This document shows positions 21,741-32,556 of a stretch of DNA of 47,171 nt, piece after piece. Each line of letters begins with the position of its first letter. Positions within the stretch are counted from its first letter, which is position 1. Below the pieces are notes generated by a model, which saw only the letters and a list, made by a program, of their open reading frames with translations, did not search any database and was not told where the DNA came from. The stretch lies in assembly GCA_037178675.1 (NCBI GenBank), contig JAYMGJ010000823.1, positions 1-47,171 of the forward strand. Reading direction: 5' to 3'. The position numbers were made by a program, and so were the translations under genes. Source of the stretch: Scleroderma bovista (lineage: Eukaryota > Basidiomycota > Agaricomycetes > Boletales > Sclerodermataceae).

Positions 21741-22654
21741 TGGGGAGAAAGTTGTGATACATATAAAGACTCACCAATTGGGCATCTCTGTTCTTAATAG
21801 TTTAACCACTATTATGGAGGCACCGCCTCCATTCTTTGGTTATCAAATTTTTGCCGCCCTTGTCCTCGCGAGCTCTGCTTGCAACTCCGGGGACGTGATG
21901 ACCTTGCTATTGCAGTACAGGCTTGTGTCGTCAGGGGATCCTTTTTCCCTTGCTTTTGCTCTCTTTTTGTTGGACTACTATCCCATTATCATTTGGTAAT
22001 GGCTGGTGCCCAGCAAATGGCTTGCAAATTGCAAAGTAATTGTTTTAGGTCTACTAAATGGGTGTAATTGTATGTTTTTGTAATGTGGTATGTTTATTTA
22101 TGTACAATATACCTTGCATGGTTCCTTTAGAAGTGTCACCTTGCTTGGAAGCAAGGTCTCTGGCCCCCCCAAAATTGTGAGAATGTGCCCCCTATACTAC
22201 TGGGACTTGCTGCCAAAGCACCAACATATTAGTACCTTGAGGATGCCTAGTTGTTCATCACATTGTTCTCAATATAATACAATAGAGGCCTTGCCATAAG
22301 GCTTACAATACTTCAAGGGTGCCTGTCAGCAACAGATAGCTAATTACATTGCTTGAAACTCAGCAGGTGGCTCCAGGTTGTTTACAGGTACAAGAATGCA
22401 CTGTACCAGAGACACTCATTATTGTGTTGATCAAGTCAGGGACTCCGGTGGCAGTGAAATACTGCATGTACACCTTGGAGGCACAGGAATGCATGTAGAC
22501 AAACAATGCAGATGTCTTGAGCAGCCAGGTGGACACATCAAGAGGCCCGACAGATACTCTGAATGTGTAGAACAGTAGTGAAAGGCCAATGTGGGCCATG
22601 ATGATGGTGTGGACATGTATTTGGCAGGGTGCTGGTGGTGCAACATGTGGCGTA
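21741..22654. other. Left flank of the copia insertion; CpG-poor old repeat DNA from ~22040
   Basis: No intact gene. A perfect hairpin (GGAGGC-ACC-GCCTCC) lies at about 21815-21829. From about 22040 to 22654 CpG dinucleotides almost vanish and TG/CA is high, the mark of long-methylated repeat DNA. The same composition resumes to the right of the copia element at 27416, so copia landed inside this older material. Confidence 0.55.
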
Positions 22655-22854
22655 TGATGTGATTGCGTGCGAGATATACGTCCGCGGGATGCGGCAGAAG
22701 CTTAGCTAGACTCAGGACAGATGGGAGTAGGTGTGAGCGGGAAGACTGATTTCCCCAACACTTTATTCGAGCTATATACTGTATAGAATCTATGGGGATG
22801 GGGTTATCGTGATCAGTGTGATTGCGCCGGCTTGTGGCTGTGTCAGCCTCAACA
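22655..22854 (-). repeat. Copia 3' LTR (left copy)
   Basis: 200 bp, starting TGATGTGATTGCGTGC on the plus strand and ending TGTCAGCCTCAACA. Identical to the copy at 27216-27415. Because the element reads on the minus strand, this is its 3' LTR. Confidence 0.95.
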
Positions 22855-22863
22855 CTCCCCTTC
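22855..22863 (-). other. Copia polypurine tract
   Basis: On the minus strand GAAGGGGAG sits directly before the 3' LTR, the expected primer site for plus-strand DNA synthesis. The polyprotein stop codon (TGA, 22862-22864) overlaps its start. Confidence 0.85.
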
Positions 22864-25800
22864 AAGTTGGCGTCAGGAATCCCAGCCCTGTTCTATGTAG
22901 TTGGAATTTTGGTTTAGGTAGCGCTTTAGTAAATATATCTGCAGTCATGGCAGATGTAGGGCAGTATTCAATCTCAATCTCAGCCTCTTTGACCTTTTGC
23001 CTTATATAATGATTCCGAGTGTCGAAGTGTTTGGTACGCTTGTGGTACTGTGGGTTTTTGGCAATAGCTAATGCGCTGTTATTATCTCCATAGAGTTTAG
23101 TTGGTCCGCATTGCTTGTAGCCTAACCCATCTAATAGGTTCCGCAACCACGTGACTTCTCACGCTGCATCTGCTAGTGCAATGTACTCGGATTCTGTTGA
23201 AGATAAGGATACACATGTCTGTTTCCTCGATCCCCATGTGATCGCGCCTCCACCCATGGTGAAGACGTACCCAGAGATGGATGTAGCGTCGTCGTTATTG
23301 GCATAGCTCGCATCGGAGTAGCCAAGGAACTGGTTCTCGCCAGGTTTTACCTCTTCAGCTTGGTAAGTTATCCCATAGCTTCGGGTTCCTGACAGATACC
23401 GCAGCACTCGTTTGGCAGCCGCCCAATGTGACATCGCGGGGTTCGCCATGTACGACCCTAGTCTGAAAATGGCATAGGCAATGTCTGGTCTCGTTGCTAT
23501 GGCTAGGTACATCAGTGATCCAATTAGTGACGCATAGTTTTTGCTCTTGTCCTGTGCCTCCCCTTCAGAGGGTTGAAGTTGGATGTTTGGGTCCATAGGC
23601 ACGGCTACTGGGTGAGAATCAGTGAGTCCTTCCTTTTGTAAGATGGCTTCAATATAATCTTTTTGTGAGATTGTGATCGTTCGTCTTGCGCGATCCCTTT
23701 CAATCTCGATCCCAACAATCTTGGCGGGTTCGCCAAGGTCAGTAATTTTGAAGATTGCTTTAAGCTCGAGTTTCATTTTACTCATCAATTTGTTATTGCT
23801 CGCGAAAAGTAGCAGGTCATTGACCCATACAGCAACGACTTCTATTCCATCTGTCGTTCTTCTGGCATATGTGCAGGGGTCTACCATGGTAGGTTTCCAC
23901 CCCAGGGACTCTAATTGTTTGTTTAGTTCATCGTTCCACTCACGCCCGGCCTGTTTGAGGCCATACAGGGATTTTATCAAGTGACATACGCGGCCAGTTC
24001 CGTCATCGTAACCCTCGGGCTGTTTCATGAATATTTGTTCCTTGATCGTACCATTTAGGTAAGCGCCCTTGACATCCATTTGCTGAATTTCCCAGTCCTC
24101 AGTGACAGCCAAGGCCAACAGCGTTCGGATTGTTTCAAGGCGGACGACTGGGGAGAAAGTATCGGTATAGTCCATCCCTGGCTGTTGTGAGTAGCCTCGG
24201 GCAACTAACCTCGCCTTATATTTCTGCAGGTTCCCATCCTTGTCATACTTCTTAGTGAGTACCCATTTATTTGTTATCGGAGTGCGTCCCTCGGGGGGAT
24301 TAACTAACTCCCAAGTACCCATCTTATTTAGTTGATCAAGTTCGGCCTGCACGGCTTTTTCCCAGTTGGGCCAATCTAAAGACTGGCGTGCTTCGGTCAA
24401 GGTTCTTGGATTGTCGGGTGCGACACTATGTTCGCTGGATGTGGCATAGACTCTCTCAGCGGAGGTCATACTCGCCTCCCTCTCACTCGTCTCGGGCTCG
24501 TCTGCCCATGGATCATCCAGTATGCAATAATTATGGGTACGCCTCTGTCTCTGACTCTTTCTGACGTCGTCTTCCAACGTTTCGTCAGCGGTTCGCTTCC
24601 TTTTATGTTTCTCAGCGCTGCTCTCACACGGGTGAGTGTTCATGTCACTAACTGTCCCATTGGGCACTGCCATTGTCTCCCCTTCACTCTGCGCAGAGGT
24701 ACTTTGCGCTGGAGTGGCAGTGTTGTTTGGTTGTGTTTGGGGAGTAGAAGGGAACCGAAAGTTGCGAGAGACACGCACCTGTCGTGTAGATGCGTCGTAG
24801 TATTTGATGGCTTTTGGGCCATCGACGAACCCCATGAAGGTATGTTCTCTACTTCTGGGTTGGAATTTTGAAAGCTGACCTTCCATCAGGATCCAGACAG
24901 GGCTTCCAAACTCTTGCAAGTGGGAGACATCCGGTTTGCGGCCACACCACATTTCAAGTGGCGTTTTTGATTCGAGTGCCCGGGTATGCGTTCGATTGCG
25001 CAGGTAAGCGGCGTGTGTGATGGCTTTGGGCCAAAGAAAGGTAGGCGTCTTCGTGGAAAAAATCATTGCTCGAGCTAACTCTGCCAGGGTGCGATTCATG
25101 CGCTCGGCAACACCATTCTGCGCCGGTGAGTAAGGCGCGGTATATTCGAGTTTGATGCCTTTTGACGCACACCACCGCTGCAGGTCTCCGGTAATATATT
25201 CGCCGCCATTGTCAGCGCGGAAACGTTTGGGAAAAAGGTTATATTGCCGCTCAAGGTAGGCAACATAGTTTTTAAATTTCTCGGCAGCCTGATCCTTCGT
25301 TTTCAGGAATTCAATCGCGACACATCGGCTACAATCGTCAACGAAGGATATGAAGTATTTCAGGCCATGTATGCCGGTTGTGCGGCATTCCCAAAGGTCC
25401 GTATGTGTGAGATCGCCGGGTTTCTCTGCGCGGTTTTCACTCTGTCGTGGGAATGGATTGTGTGTCTGCTTTGCTTGTATGCATGCAGTACATTCTATTT
25501 TCGGTGAGTCATTCTCATCCACCGTCATTCCTGTGACCAAGTTTTTATTGAGCATGCGTTGCAGTCCACTTACACCCACATGCCCAAATCGGTGGTGCCA
25601 GATTTGCCAGGTGTTCGCCGTCTCAGTCGAGATGGCCGTGCGCTCGGTATTTTTCTTCGCTGTGATGTGTAACAGGTACATTCTTTCAACCTTGTGTCCA
25701 ACAGCAATCAACAACTTATTTTTATCATATAGCTGTATGTGTCCTTCGCCCATGATGGCGCGTCCTCCACTTTCGTCTAAACGTGAAATGGAGAGGAGGT

Positions 25801-27118
25801 TGTTTGGTGCCTGTGGCACATATAGTACATCACGTAGCACGATCGTAAATGTCTGTCTGTTAGTCCAACTGGTTAACTTGACTGTCCCCCTGCCTTTAAC
25901 AGGAACGTCCGTGTCCCCCACTCCTCTAATGGATTTGTTGAGTGGTGTGAACTCTATAAATGTCTCACGCTGGTTCGATAAGTGCGAAGACGTTGCTGAA
26001 TCCGCCAACCATGAGTCGACGTTAATATCAGCATAGTCGGATAACATTTTATTATGTGTGACGTACGTGCCGTCCTCCATGTCCTCGTCCTCTTGGGTGT
26101 CGTGTGCCTGTTGAACACGTTCCACCTTGCGGTGTTTTCCATTCTGGGTGGTCATGGCGTCCGTCATGCTCTTTCCCTCCGCTTTAGCGCTCCTACACTC
26201 AGAGGCTTCGTGGTTGAAACGACCACAGGTGGTACACTTGGGTTTCCCTTTGAAGAAACATTCCTTAGCCAAGTGGTTGTCTCGCCCACAAATATGGCAG
26301 GCTTTCTTCGGCTTTTCCTTATCTATAGCCTTTCGTTTCTTTGTGGCTCGCTTCGAGGATTGGGCTGTCAATGCAGTCTCGGTGACGGTATCATCGCCAT
26401 CAGCAGCTTTCCTCCTGTTATATTCATCGCGGATGATTGCAATGAATTGCTGAGATGTCAAGACTTTGTCTCCAGTCTGGGACCCGAGATAAGATGTCGT
26501 GAACGGATCCCACGACGCTGGTAAGGACGACACCAATATATTAGTGAAGTCCCCATCTGGTACCCGTGATCCCATCTGATGGAGTTGGGCCTGTATAGAT
26601 CGCATCTTGGTCAGGTGGGCGACAATGTTGTCTCCATCCTTGGCCCGTGCTTGGTACAAGGTGCGTCTCAATGCAGTGATGCTCTGCTGACCTCGGTGTT
26701 CATGAACTGATTTAAGGCTCTCCCACATCTGCTTCACGGTCGCCGCTTGTGATATATGCACAAATTGCGGCGCTGAGAGATTGTTGGAGATAAGTACACG
26801 TGCGACATCCTCAGCTGTGTCCCAAATGGGTCGCCGGTCGTCGTCTAAATCTGGTGCAACTTCTGGACCTTCACAGTGTTTCCACACTTGGTTGAGTTTC
26901 AGCATCGGTGAGATCTGACCTTTCCATGCTACCCAGTTTTCATCGTTCAGCGGTTCGGGTGTTTTAAAGGAAGATATCGCGCCAAGGAATCGTTTGTCCA
27001 TATAGGGACCTATTGGCGCTCCCGCGCCGTCTAATGGTCCCCCTCCGATATCGAACCCAGGAGGTCCTCCTTCACCTCCATCGTTCATATTATCCCCATA
27101 AGCAGCCAAGGCATCCAT
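22862..27118 (-). pseudogene. Copia gag-pol polyprotein with one internal stop
   Basis: The frame runs 1319 codons from ATG at 27118 to a TGA at 23159-23161, then stays open in the same frame for 98 more codons to 22862. Domains: gag (1-270); two CCHC zinc knuckles, CHICGRDNHLAKEC (274-287) and CTTCGRFNHEASEC (295-308); protease DSAT near 373; integrase HHCC (H509, H513, C543, C546) and D574, D636, E672, the classical D,D-35-E spacing; reverse transcriptase from about 930; RNase H with YSDASYA and TESEYIALADA. Order gag-PR-INT-RT-RH is Ty1/copia. The TGA falls inside RNase H in a CpG-to-TpG context. The RT box, usually xVDD, reads WVND at codon 1100 (AAT), so the first catalytic aspartate is replaced by asparagine. 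Both changes should make this copy non-autonomous. Confidence 0.93.
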
Positions 27119-27203
27119 AGGAATATGATAGATTTGTTCTTGATAGTGTAGTTAGTGATGTTTCCGTGAGCTGTTCTGCTTGCCTAGCTAGTAAGAGCCG
27201 GCA

Positions 27204-27215
27204 GGGCTCATAACC
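27204..27215 (-). other. Copia primer-binding site (half-tRNA type)
   Basis: Directly inside the 5' LTR the minus strand reads GGTTATGAGCCC. Its complement GGGCTCATAACC matches the anticodon arm (CAU anticodon) of an initiator tRNA-Met, not the tRNA 3' end. This is the half-tRNA priming known from Drosophila copia. The tRNA match is from family knowledge and was not aligned to this genome's tRNA. Confidence 0.75.
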
Positions 27216-27415
27216 TGATGTGATTGCGTGCGAGATATACGTCCGCGGGATGCGGCAGAAGCTTAGCTAGACTCAGGACAGATGGGAGTAGGTGTGAGCG
27301 GGAAGACTGATTTCCCCAACACTTTATTCGAGCTATATACTGTATAGAATCTATGGGGATGGGGTTATCGTGATCAGTGTGATTGCGCCGGCTTGTGGCT
27401 GTGTCAGCCTCAACA
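27216..27415 (-). repeat. Copia 5' LTR (right copy)
   Basis: 200 bp identical to 22655-22854. It is the 5' LTR of the minus-strand element and should carry its promoter. Confidence 0.95.
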
Positions 27416-28830
27416 GTGTAAACAAGATGGACAGTGTTGAAACTTAAAAGGCCACACAAACACATCAAGTGTGCACACAGACATGCAAAGCATTCCAGAG
27501 AATGTGAATGTAGCTGAAAACAATGTGAAGAACATTAGAATGTTGAAAGACCTACTTCATCACTACCATTCTCTAGGCTTACTGTTAGTTTCCTTATTTG
27601 TGCAATGAGTATTCTTATGTAAGCATGGAGGATTTTTCATCCGCTTGAGGACTCTTTTCACCTCATTGTTCCACACCAGACACTGAGGTAAGACATCTAG
27701 TCACACTTTCCTTTACTTAGTACTAACTTACTTAGTTTGCCTCTGAGCTAGGTCAGTTATATATCTAGTGTTCCACACCAGACACTGAGTTTGCCTCTGA
27801 GCTAGTTCCCTGTGCACAAGCCATCTAACAAAATAGAAAGCATTGAAATGGCTCAAAAACACATAATTCACCTATTGGGCTCAAGATTGGCAAGCTGCCT
27901 GAGTCAGCAATTCCATGGAGATGGATTGGCACTGGAGATGCTGACATATGCATACTGGGGAACACACCAGTTGAAATACTATGAAAATTAATTCAAGAAT
28001 AAGATTCAACAAACAGCCACTGAACTACCCTGCAATGCTACAGCATTGGGCACAAATGAGGAGGGTGACATGACTGGTGATGGCAGTTGATGAGGTGATG
28101 ATGACAGCGAAGATGGAATAATGAGCTGCAATACTGTCCACTCAACAAGAGTCAAGGGAATGTGACTGATTGGAGACTCTGGGTCTGTGCATGCATCAAG
28201 ACCAGATGGTCACCCACACATCCCTCATTGTCTGTACTGGACCATTAAACATCGACACTTAGTGCCTTTGTACAGACTGATTAACTCCTATGCAGAGGGC
28301 TGGACTGTGTACAATGGTTGATTTTTGGGCTGCTGCCTCCCCTATTCATGACTGTGGTTTATGTGCACTGGACCAAGTAAGGTGCATGCCAGTGCCAGCC
28401 AGCACTTCCCCAAGTGTAATATGTTGTACATAATTACATGGGCTGTTGCATCAATGTTTAAGTCACCTTGTTTTTTGATATCATATTATCCATGATTCTT
28501 GTTACTGGAACAAAGCTGTTGCTGACAGCAGGCACCTTGTTTATGTGCACCCCCATATATCTCTAAACTAACCCCCTTGGTACAAGCCAATCCAAATGAC
28601 TGTGCCATTCACCTTGTTAACTACAGAGAGCTGGTACACTTGTGAAGTGGCCTCCAAACTACAGCTTTTTCCACAGTGGAGCTTTGTTACAGGCAATTGC
28701 ATGGATGTTGAAAAAAGTGTCTACAATTTCCACATGCAGTGACCTTGTAAACAAGGTGATTTCAATGTCCATTCCATTTCTCAGTCTAGGCTACAGCATA
28801 ATAGATGCAATTATGGTGATTCCACAGTAG
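27416..28830. other. Right flank of copia: old CpG-poor repeat DNA
   Basis: About 1.4 kb without a gene and with very few CpG dinucleotides. It contains a duplicated block: the 21-mer starting TGTTCCACACCAGACACTGA at 27667-27687 and 27769-27789, and TTTGCCTCTGAGCTAG at 27736-27751 and 27790-27805. The two motifs are 48 bp apart in the first copy and adjacent in the second, so the copies differ by an internal insertion or deletion. Probably remains of unidentified mobile elements. Confidence 0.55.
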
Positions 28831-29461
28831 TGTCAAATCTGGGTCCACTCTGGACAAAGTCTGGACGAAATCCAGTTAAAATCTCGAACGAGGGAGGGGC
28901 AGAGGTTGGCCTAGGCTGGGAATTGCTCAGGGGGCAGAATAGACCGATTGGGTACAATGACAGAAGTCAAGTGTTGACCCCTTGCATGGGTTCCAGTCAA
29001 GGCAAGAGAGAGCAGGGATGGGAGATATGGAGTGGGTGACTTAGTTGATTTCAGACTGAAGATACAGGACTGAGTACAGGACTTTATATACAGAGACAGA
29101 AGTAACCTGAGTATATATGGTGACAAGTAAACAACCAGAAACTGGAACAAGGGAATGAGAGTGAAAGGAACAGGTCAGTAAAATTAACAGGGACAGGAAA
29201 ATAACCAGGGAGTCAGGCTCAAAGCAGACACAGGGAACTGGAAGTATACAGGGACACCAGAATGGGTGCAGGAACAATGTGGTAAGTGGAACTAAACTGG
29301 ATTGGAGAAATGGATAGGGTTGAGTACAGACTTAACAGATACTATGTGTGCAAGCCTAGTCCAGGACCAGGGATGAAGCGCAAGGGCCAGGATCAAGCTG
29401 TATAGCTGCGATGAAGCCAGAATAACCGGGCAAGCAACCAGAACTGGTCATGGTCATGACA
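28831..29461. mobile_element. Probable solo LTR (631 bp)
   Basis: The segment begins TGTCAAATCTGG and ends GGTCATGACA, giving the inverted termini TGTCA...TGACA typical of LTRs. The 5 bp on either side are AGTAG and GGTAG, a possible target-site duplication with one difference. A TATA-like TTTATATA lies near 29087. No coding sequence is present. Without a second copy this stays a structural inference. Confidence 0.4.
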
Positions 29462-29662
29462 GGTAGCAGCAACATCTGATTACAAAGCTGAATGGAGGTG
29501 GACACTGTCAAATACATGCTATAGTATGTTGAAAGTTGGTTTGGGGAGAAGCAAAACATCAGACTTCAGTGATGATGGCCTTTTCTAGTTGCACTATCTG
29601 GCTATTTGTGGCTTTCCATCTGAATCTGAATGTTCAACATGGCCTAAGGCCTGACTGCATAT

Positions 29663-32276
29663 TCAAAACAAGCCAAGAAGGTCCTCCTGGGGCTTCTGAC
29701 CTGTACTACTAGGTAACACAAGACTGTCCAGAGGAGAAGCACTAGCAAGCGGCGGCAATGCAGTACCCAGCTCACCGATGAGTCCGCCATCTCCACTACG
29801 CACACCCCCCGCACCAGCATCAACGGTGCCCATTCCTCCAAAAATAGACACAAGATCATCCAGCGGGTTTGTAGACGTCCCCGAAAAGAAGTTGGCAGCA
29901 GCAGGCGTCGACGGCAGGATCTGTGTGGCTGCGAGACCTGAGGGCTCCTCCTGCGCGGGCGCATCGTCGAAATCGAGAAGGTTCTCCGCTTGCTGGCCAG
30001 CTACAACAGTTCGGAAGGCTTTCTGTGCAAATGCTTGGTCGTCCGATAATCTGCACAAAGCAGTGGTCAATTCGCAAAAAAGATAGGGCGGGGGACGAAA
30101 CATACTCTGGTCCTTTGCGTTGGACGGAATCAGCACCGATTCTACCGTGCCCTATGAATGTCTCTGCGGGTTTGTGATAGACGCTTGCGAGGCTAGAGAC
30201 TTCTCCGAGGAGTTCCTCCAGTAAGGTTGACGAAACAGCGGTACGTGGAATCGAGATCGGTGGTCGATGAGCGAGAACGACAGCCTGAAAAAAAGCGTTT
30301 AAATGTCGACCGACCTCACATCACAGGAGGCCCATACCTTCGCAGCGCCAGGATCCGTAGATAGTAATCTCCAATATATGTACGCCCTATCGCGAACATC
30401 GGGTGAATCACAATCTTTAGTAGCAGTGTTCAAAACCCGCTGCACGACTCCTTGCGATGAATCGGGTTTCTTGAGGAAAAGCTTGACTACCGCTGTAAGT
30501 GTCTGCAATTGCACCTATATTGCGAAAGAAAGTCATGATCACCACTGAAAAGAAGTGGCTCCGAAGTACCTGGTACGATTCTTCGGTGAAGGAATCCACG
30601 AAAATACTGAGAAGTTCATCGGCATTATCGATCTTTTCAGCATATTCGCCCATGATCCAGATCAGGGAAGCCTTTGCTTCTGGTTCATCGAGTTCTTCCA
30701 GATTGCCACACAATGTGGGTATCACGCCTTCGTAGGTCGATGGATATTTCCGGAAGATGTCCTGAGCTAATCCTTAGCAATGAGAAACAAAGGCAACTAA
30801 AGCATATCCAGACCTTCATCACGACAACTGCTTCTTGGACAACGTAACTAACGCGCGTGCTAATCAAGTCCAAGAGAACGTTGACACAGCGTTCCGCTGA
30901 ACTTTCAATGCTTATTGCAGTTTGCCCGATTGCCTTGATGCTCTTGCGCACAAAGTCGACGTCAACCTCAGAGGCGTACCTAGTATGGGTCAATCAGACA
31001 TCATGCAGTGATTCATGACGGCCCACTCTTTCAATTCGCTCAACAACGCATCGACATTGCTATCATTGGCAAGTCGCACCATAATGTCGAGCTTCTCGAT
31101 TTTGACATAGAGCGGGTCATTGTATTTGCAGAAGAACACGCGCATTTCGTTGGAGAGTAGGTCGGGCCGTTTCTGCAGGAGTAAGTTGATATTTCGCAAC
31201 GCAACCCATTGAACTTCCGGAGGAGATGAAAGAAGCGTTACAAGGGGTGGAGCCATCTTTCGAACGAGTTGCTTAACGAGATCTTCCCGACGAATTCCTC
31301 GCATGTGAATCATGATGACCTAGAAAGCATCAGTCGTGTGACGCAAACACGCCGAAGCTAGCACACCTTGACTGCAGCCAAGACCACACTGCCGTTGACA
31401 TGCTGGAATTGAGGAACGACGCGTTCGCATATGTGCTCGCTTTCTTTCTCGTCTTGCGGAACGTACCGCGCCAGGGCATTCAATATTGCAACACGACCCC
31501 ACTCGGTGCATTCATTTAACGCGATCAGTAATTTGTTCAGTATATTCGATGTGATGTTGAAGATGGCAGGATCGGAGGGTGCAGCTGGTGGATGGGCGGC
31601 GGTTGCGGTTGCGTGGATATCTGTGAGCGCGGCGACGGTATTCGCGACAACCTGAAACAACAGTTCTACGGAGGTAAATATAGGGCTCCGATGACGGTAC
31701 TCACCATGGGGTTACTGTCCGAAATCATTTCATGCAGGCGTGGGAGGAAGGAGTTATCGATGACGAGCGAGGGCTTGAGATCGTAGAGTTTGGCGACGCA
31801 CAGCGCAGCCGTCTTCCGGACGTAAGGATTCTCGTCTCTGAGACCACGCTGAAGGGGATCACATAGATAGTCGATTATCCTTTCGGCACGCAGGCAACCC
31901 ATTGTGCGGATGGCGAGTGCTCGGACGAGCGGATTAGGGTCTTCAGAATCCTTGACGAAGGTATTCACAGCGAGGATAACAAGCTCGGGCTGTGTCTTTG
32001 CATAGTTCATAAGATACAAGTATACAAGCTTCTTTTGTTCCAGATCATCTGTCTGCATGTTCTTGAGCACATCGGGGAAGAGACCGCTCACGTCTGTAGG
32101 GAGATGTCAAGATTCAGCGACTTGGTGGTCCGCAGGCGAGACAACCGGGCACCTTTCCCGACAGTCATAGACGCTATGACGCGCTTGATGGCATCCTTTC
32201 GTTTATCACGGTATTCGCTGTTGAGATCGACACCGAGCTCGTAGTTTTCACCTTTGCGCGGTGCCCGTAGACTCAT
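29663..32276 (-). CDS. AP-1 complex beta subunit (beta-adaptin)
   Basis: Nine exons on the minus strand (32276-32153, 32093-31705, 31651-31367, 31319-31027, 30979-30814, 30761-30570, 30514-30338, 30284-30106, 30050-29663) give 730 aa, near the yeast Apl2 length. Beta-adaptin is a large subunit of the clathrin adaptor that sorts cargo at the trans-Golgi and endosomes. The start [20 protein letters not shown] is followed by family-invariant blocks [60 protein letters not shown] and [20 protein letters not shown]. The HEAT-like adaptin N domain covers about residues 8-540. The hinge carries a clathrin box LLDFD (626-630), and the protein ends [12 protein letters not shown] without an ear domain, as in fungal AP-1 beta. 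AP-2 beta cannot be fully excluded. The last ~90 coding bases lie in CpG-free DNA at the edge of the repeat block. Confidence 0.93.
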
Positions 32277-32556
32277 CGGTAAGACGAACGGTCGTGGAAA
32301 ACTACGCAAATTAGGTAATGACATTGAGCATCGACATAGGAGTCTGCCAGTAACTTGATCTCTACTTCTGCAAGCACACCTTCGTCAAAGCGCAGGTTGA
32401 CATAGCATATGTACAGTAAAGCTTGCTTCAACTTCTAGACTCTGAAACACATAGTCGAAGCATACGAAAAGAACAAAAGACAAAAAAATGATAGCAGGGC
32501 GTACTGTCGGGGATGAAACAGGGACACCACATAGTTTACTTTCGTGTTCTCCAAAT

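Larger units (their letters stand above)
22655..27415 (-). mobile_element. Complete Ty1/copia LTR retrotransposon (4761 bp)
   Basis: Two 200-bp LTRs, identical base for base by eye, bound a single long gag-pol frame on the minus strand. The LTRs begin TG and end CA. A primer-binding site abuts the 5' LTR and a polypurine tract abuts the 3' LTR. The flanking 5-bp pair is GCGTA (22650-22654) and GTGTA (27416-27420): a target-site duplication with one C/T difference. Identical LTRs mean a recent insertion, yet the polyprotein carries an internal stop and an altered RT catalytic box (see the polyprotein entry). Confidence 0.95.

Noticed and set aside
21049..21777. Open frames in the G/T-rich tract, both strands
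   Set aside because: Low-complexity translation of a minisatellite.
24428..26524. Several + strand frames of 100-230 codons inside the copia element
   Set aside because: They are antisense to the gag-pol frame and show no motifs.
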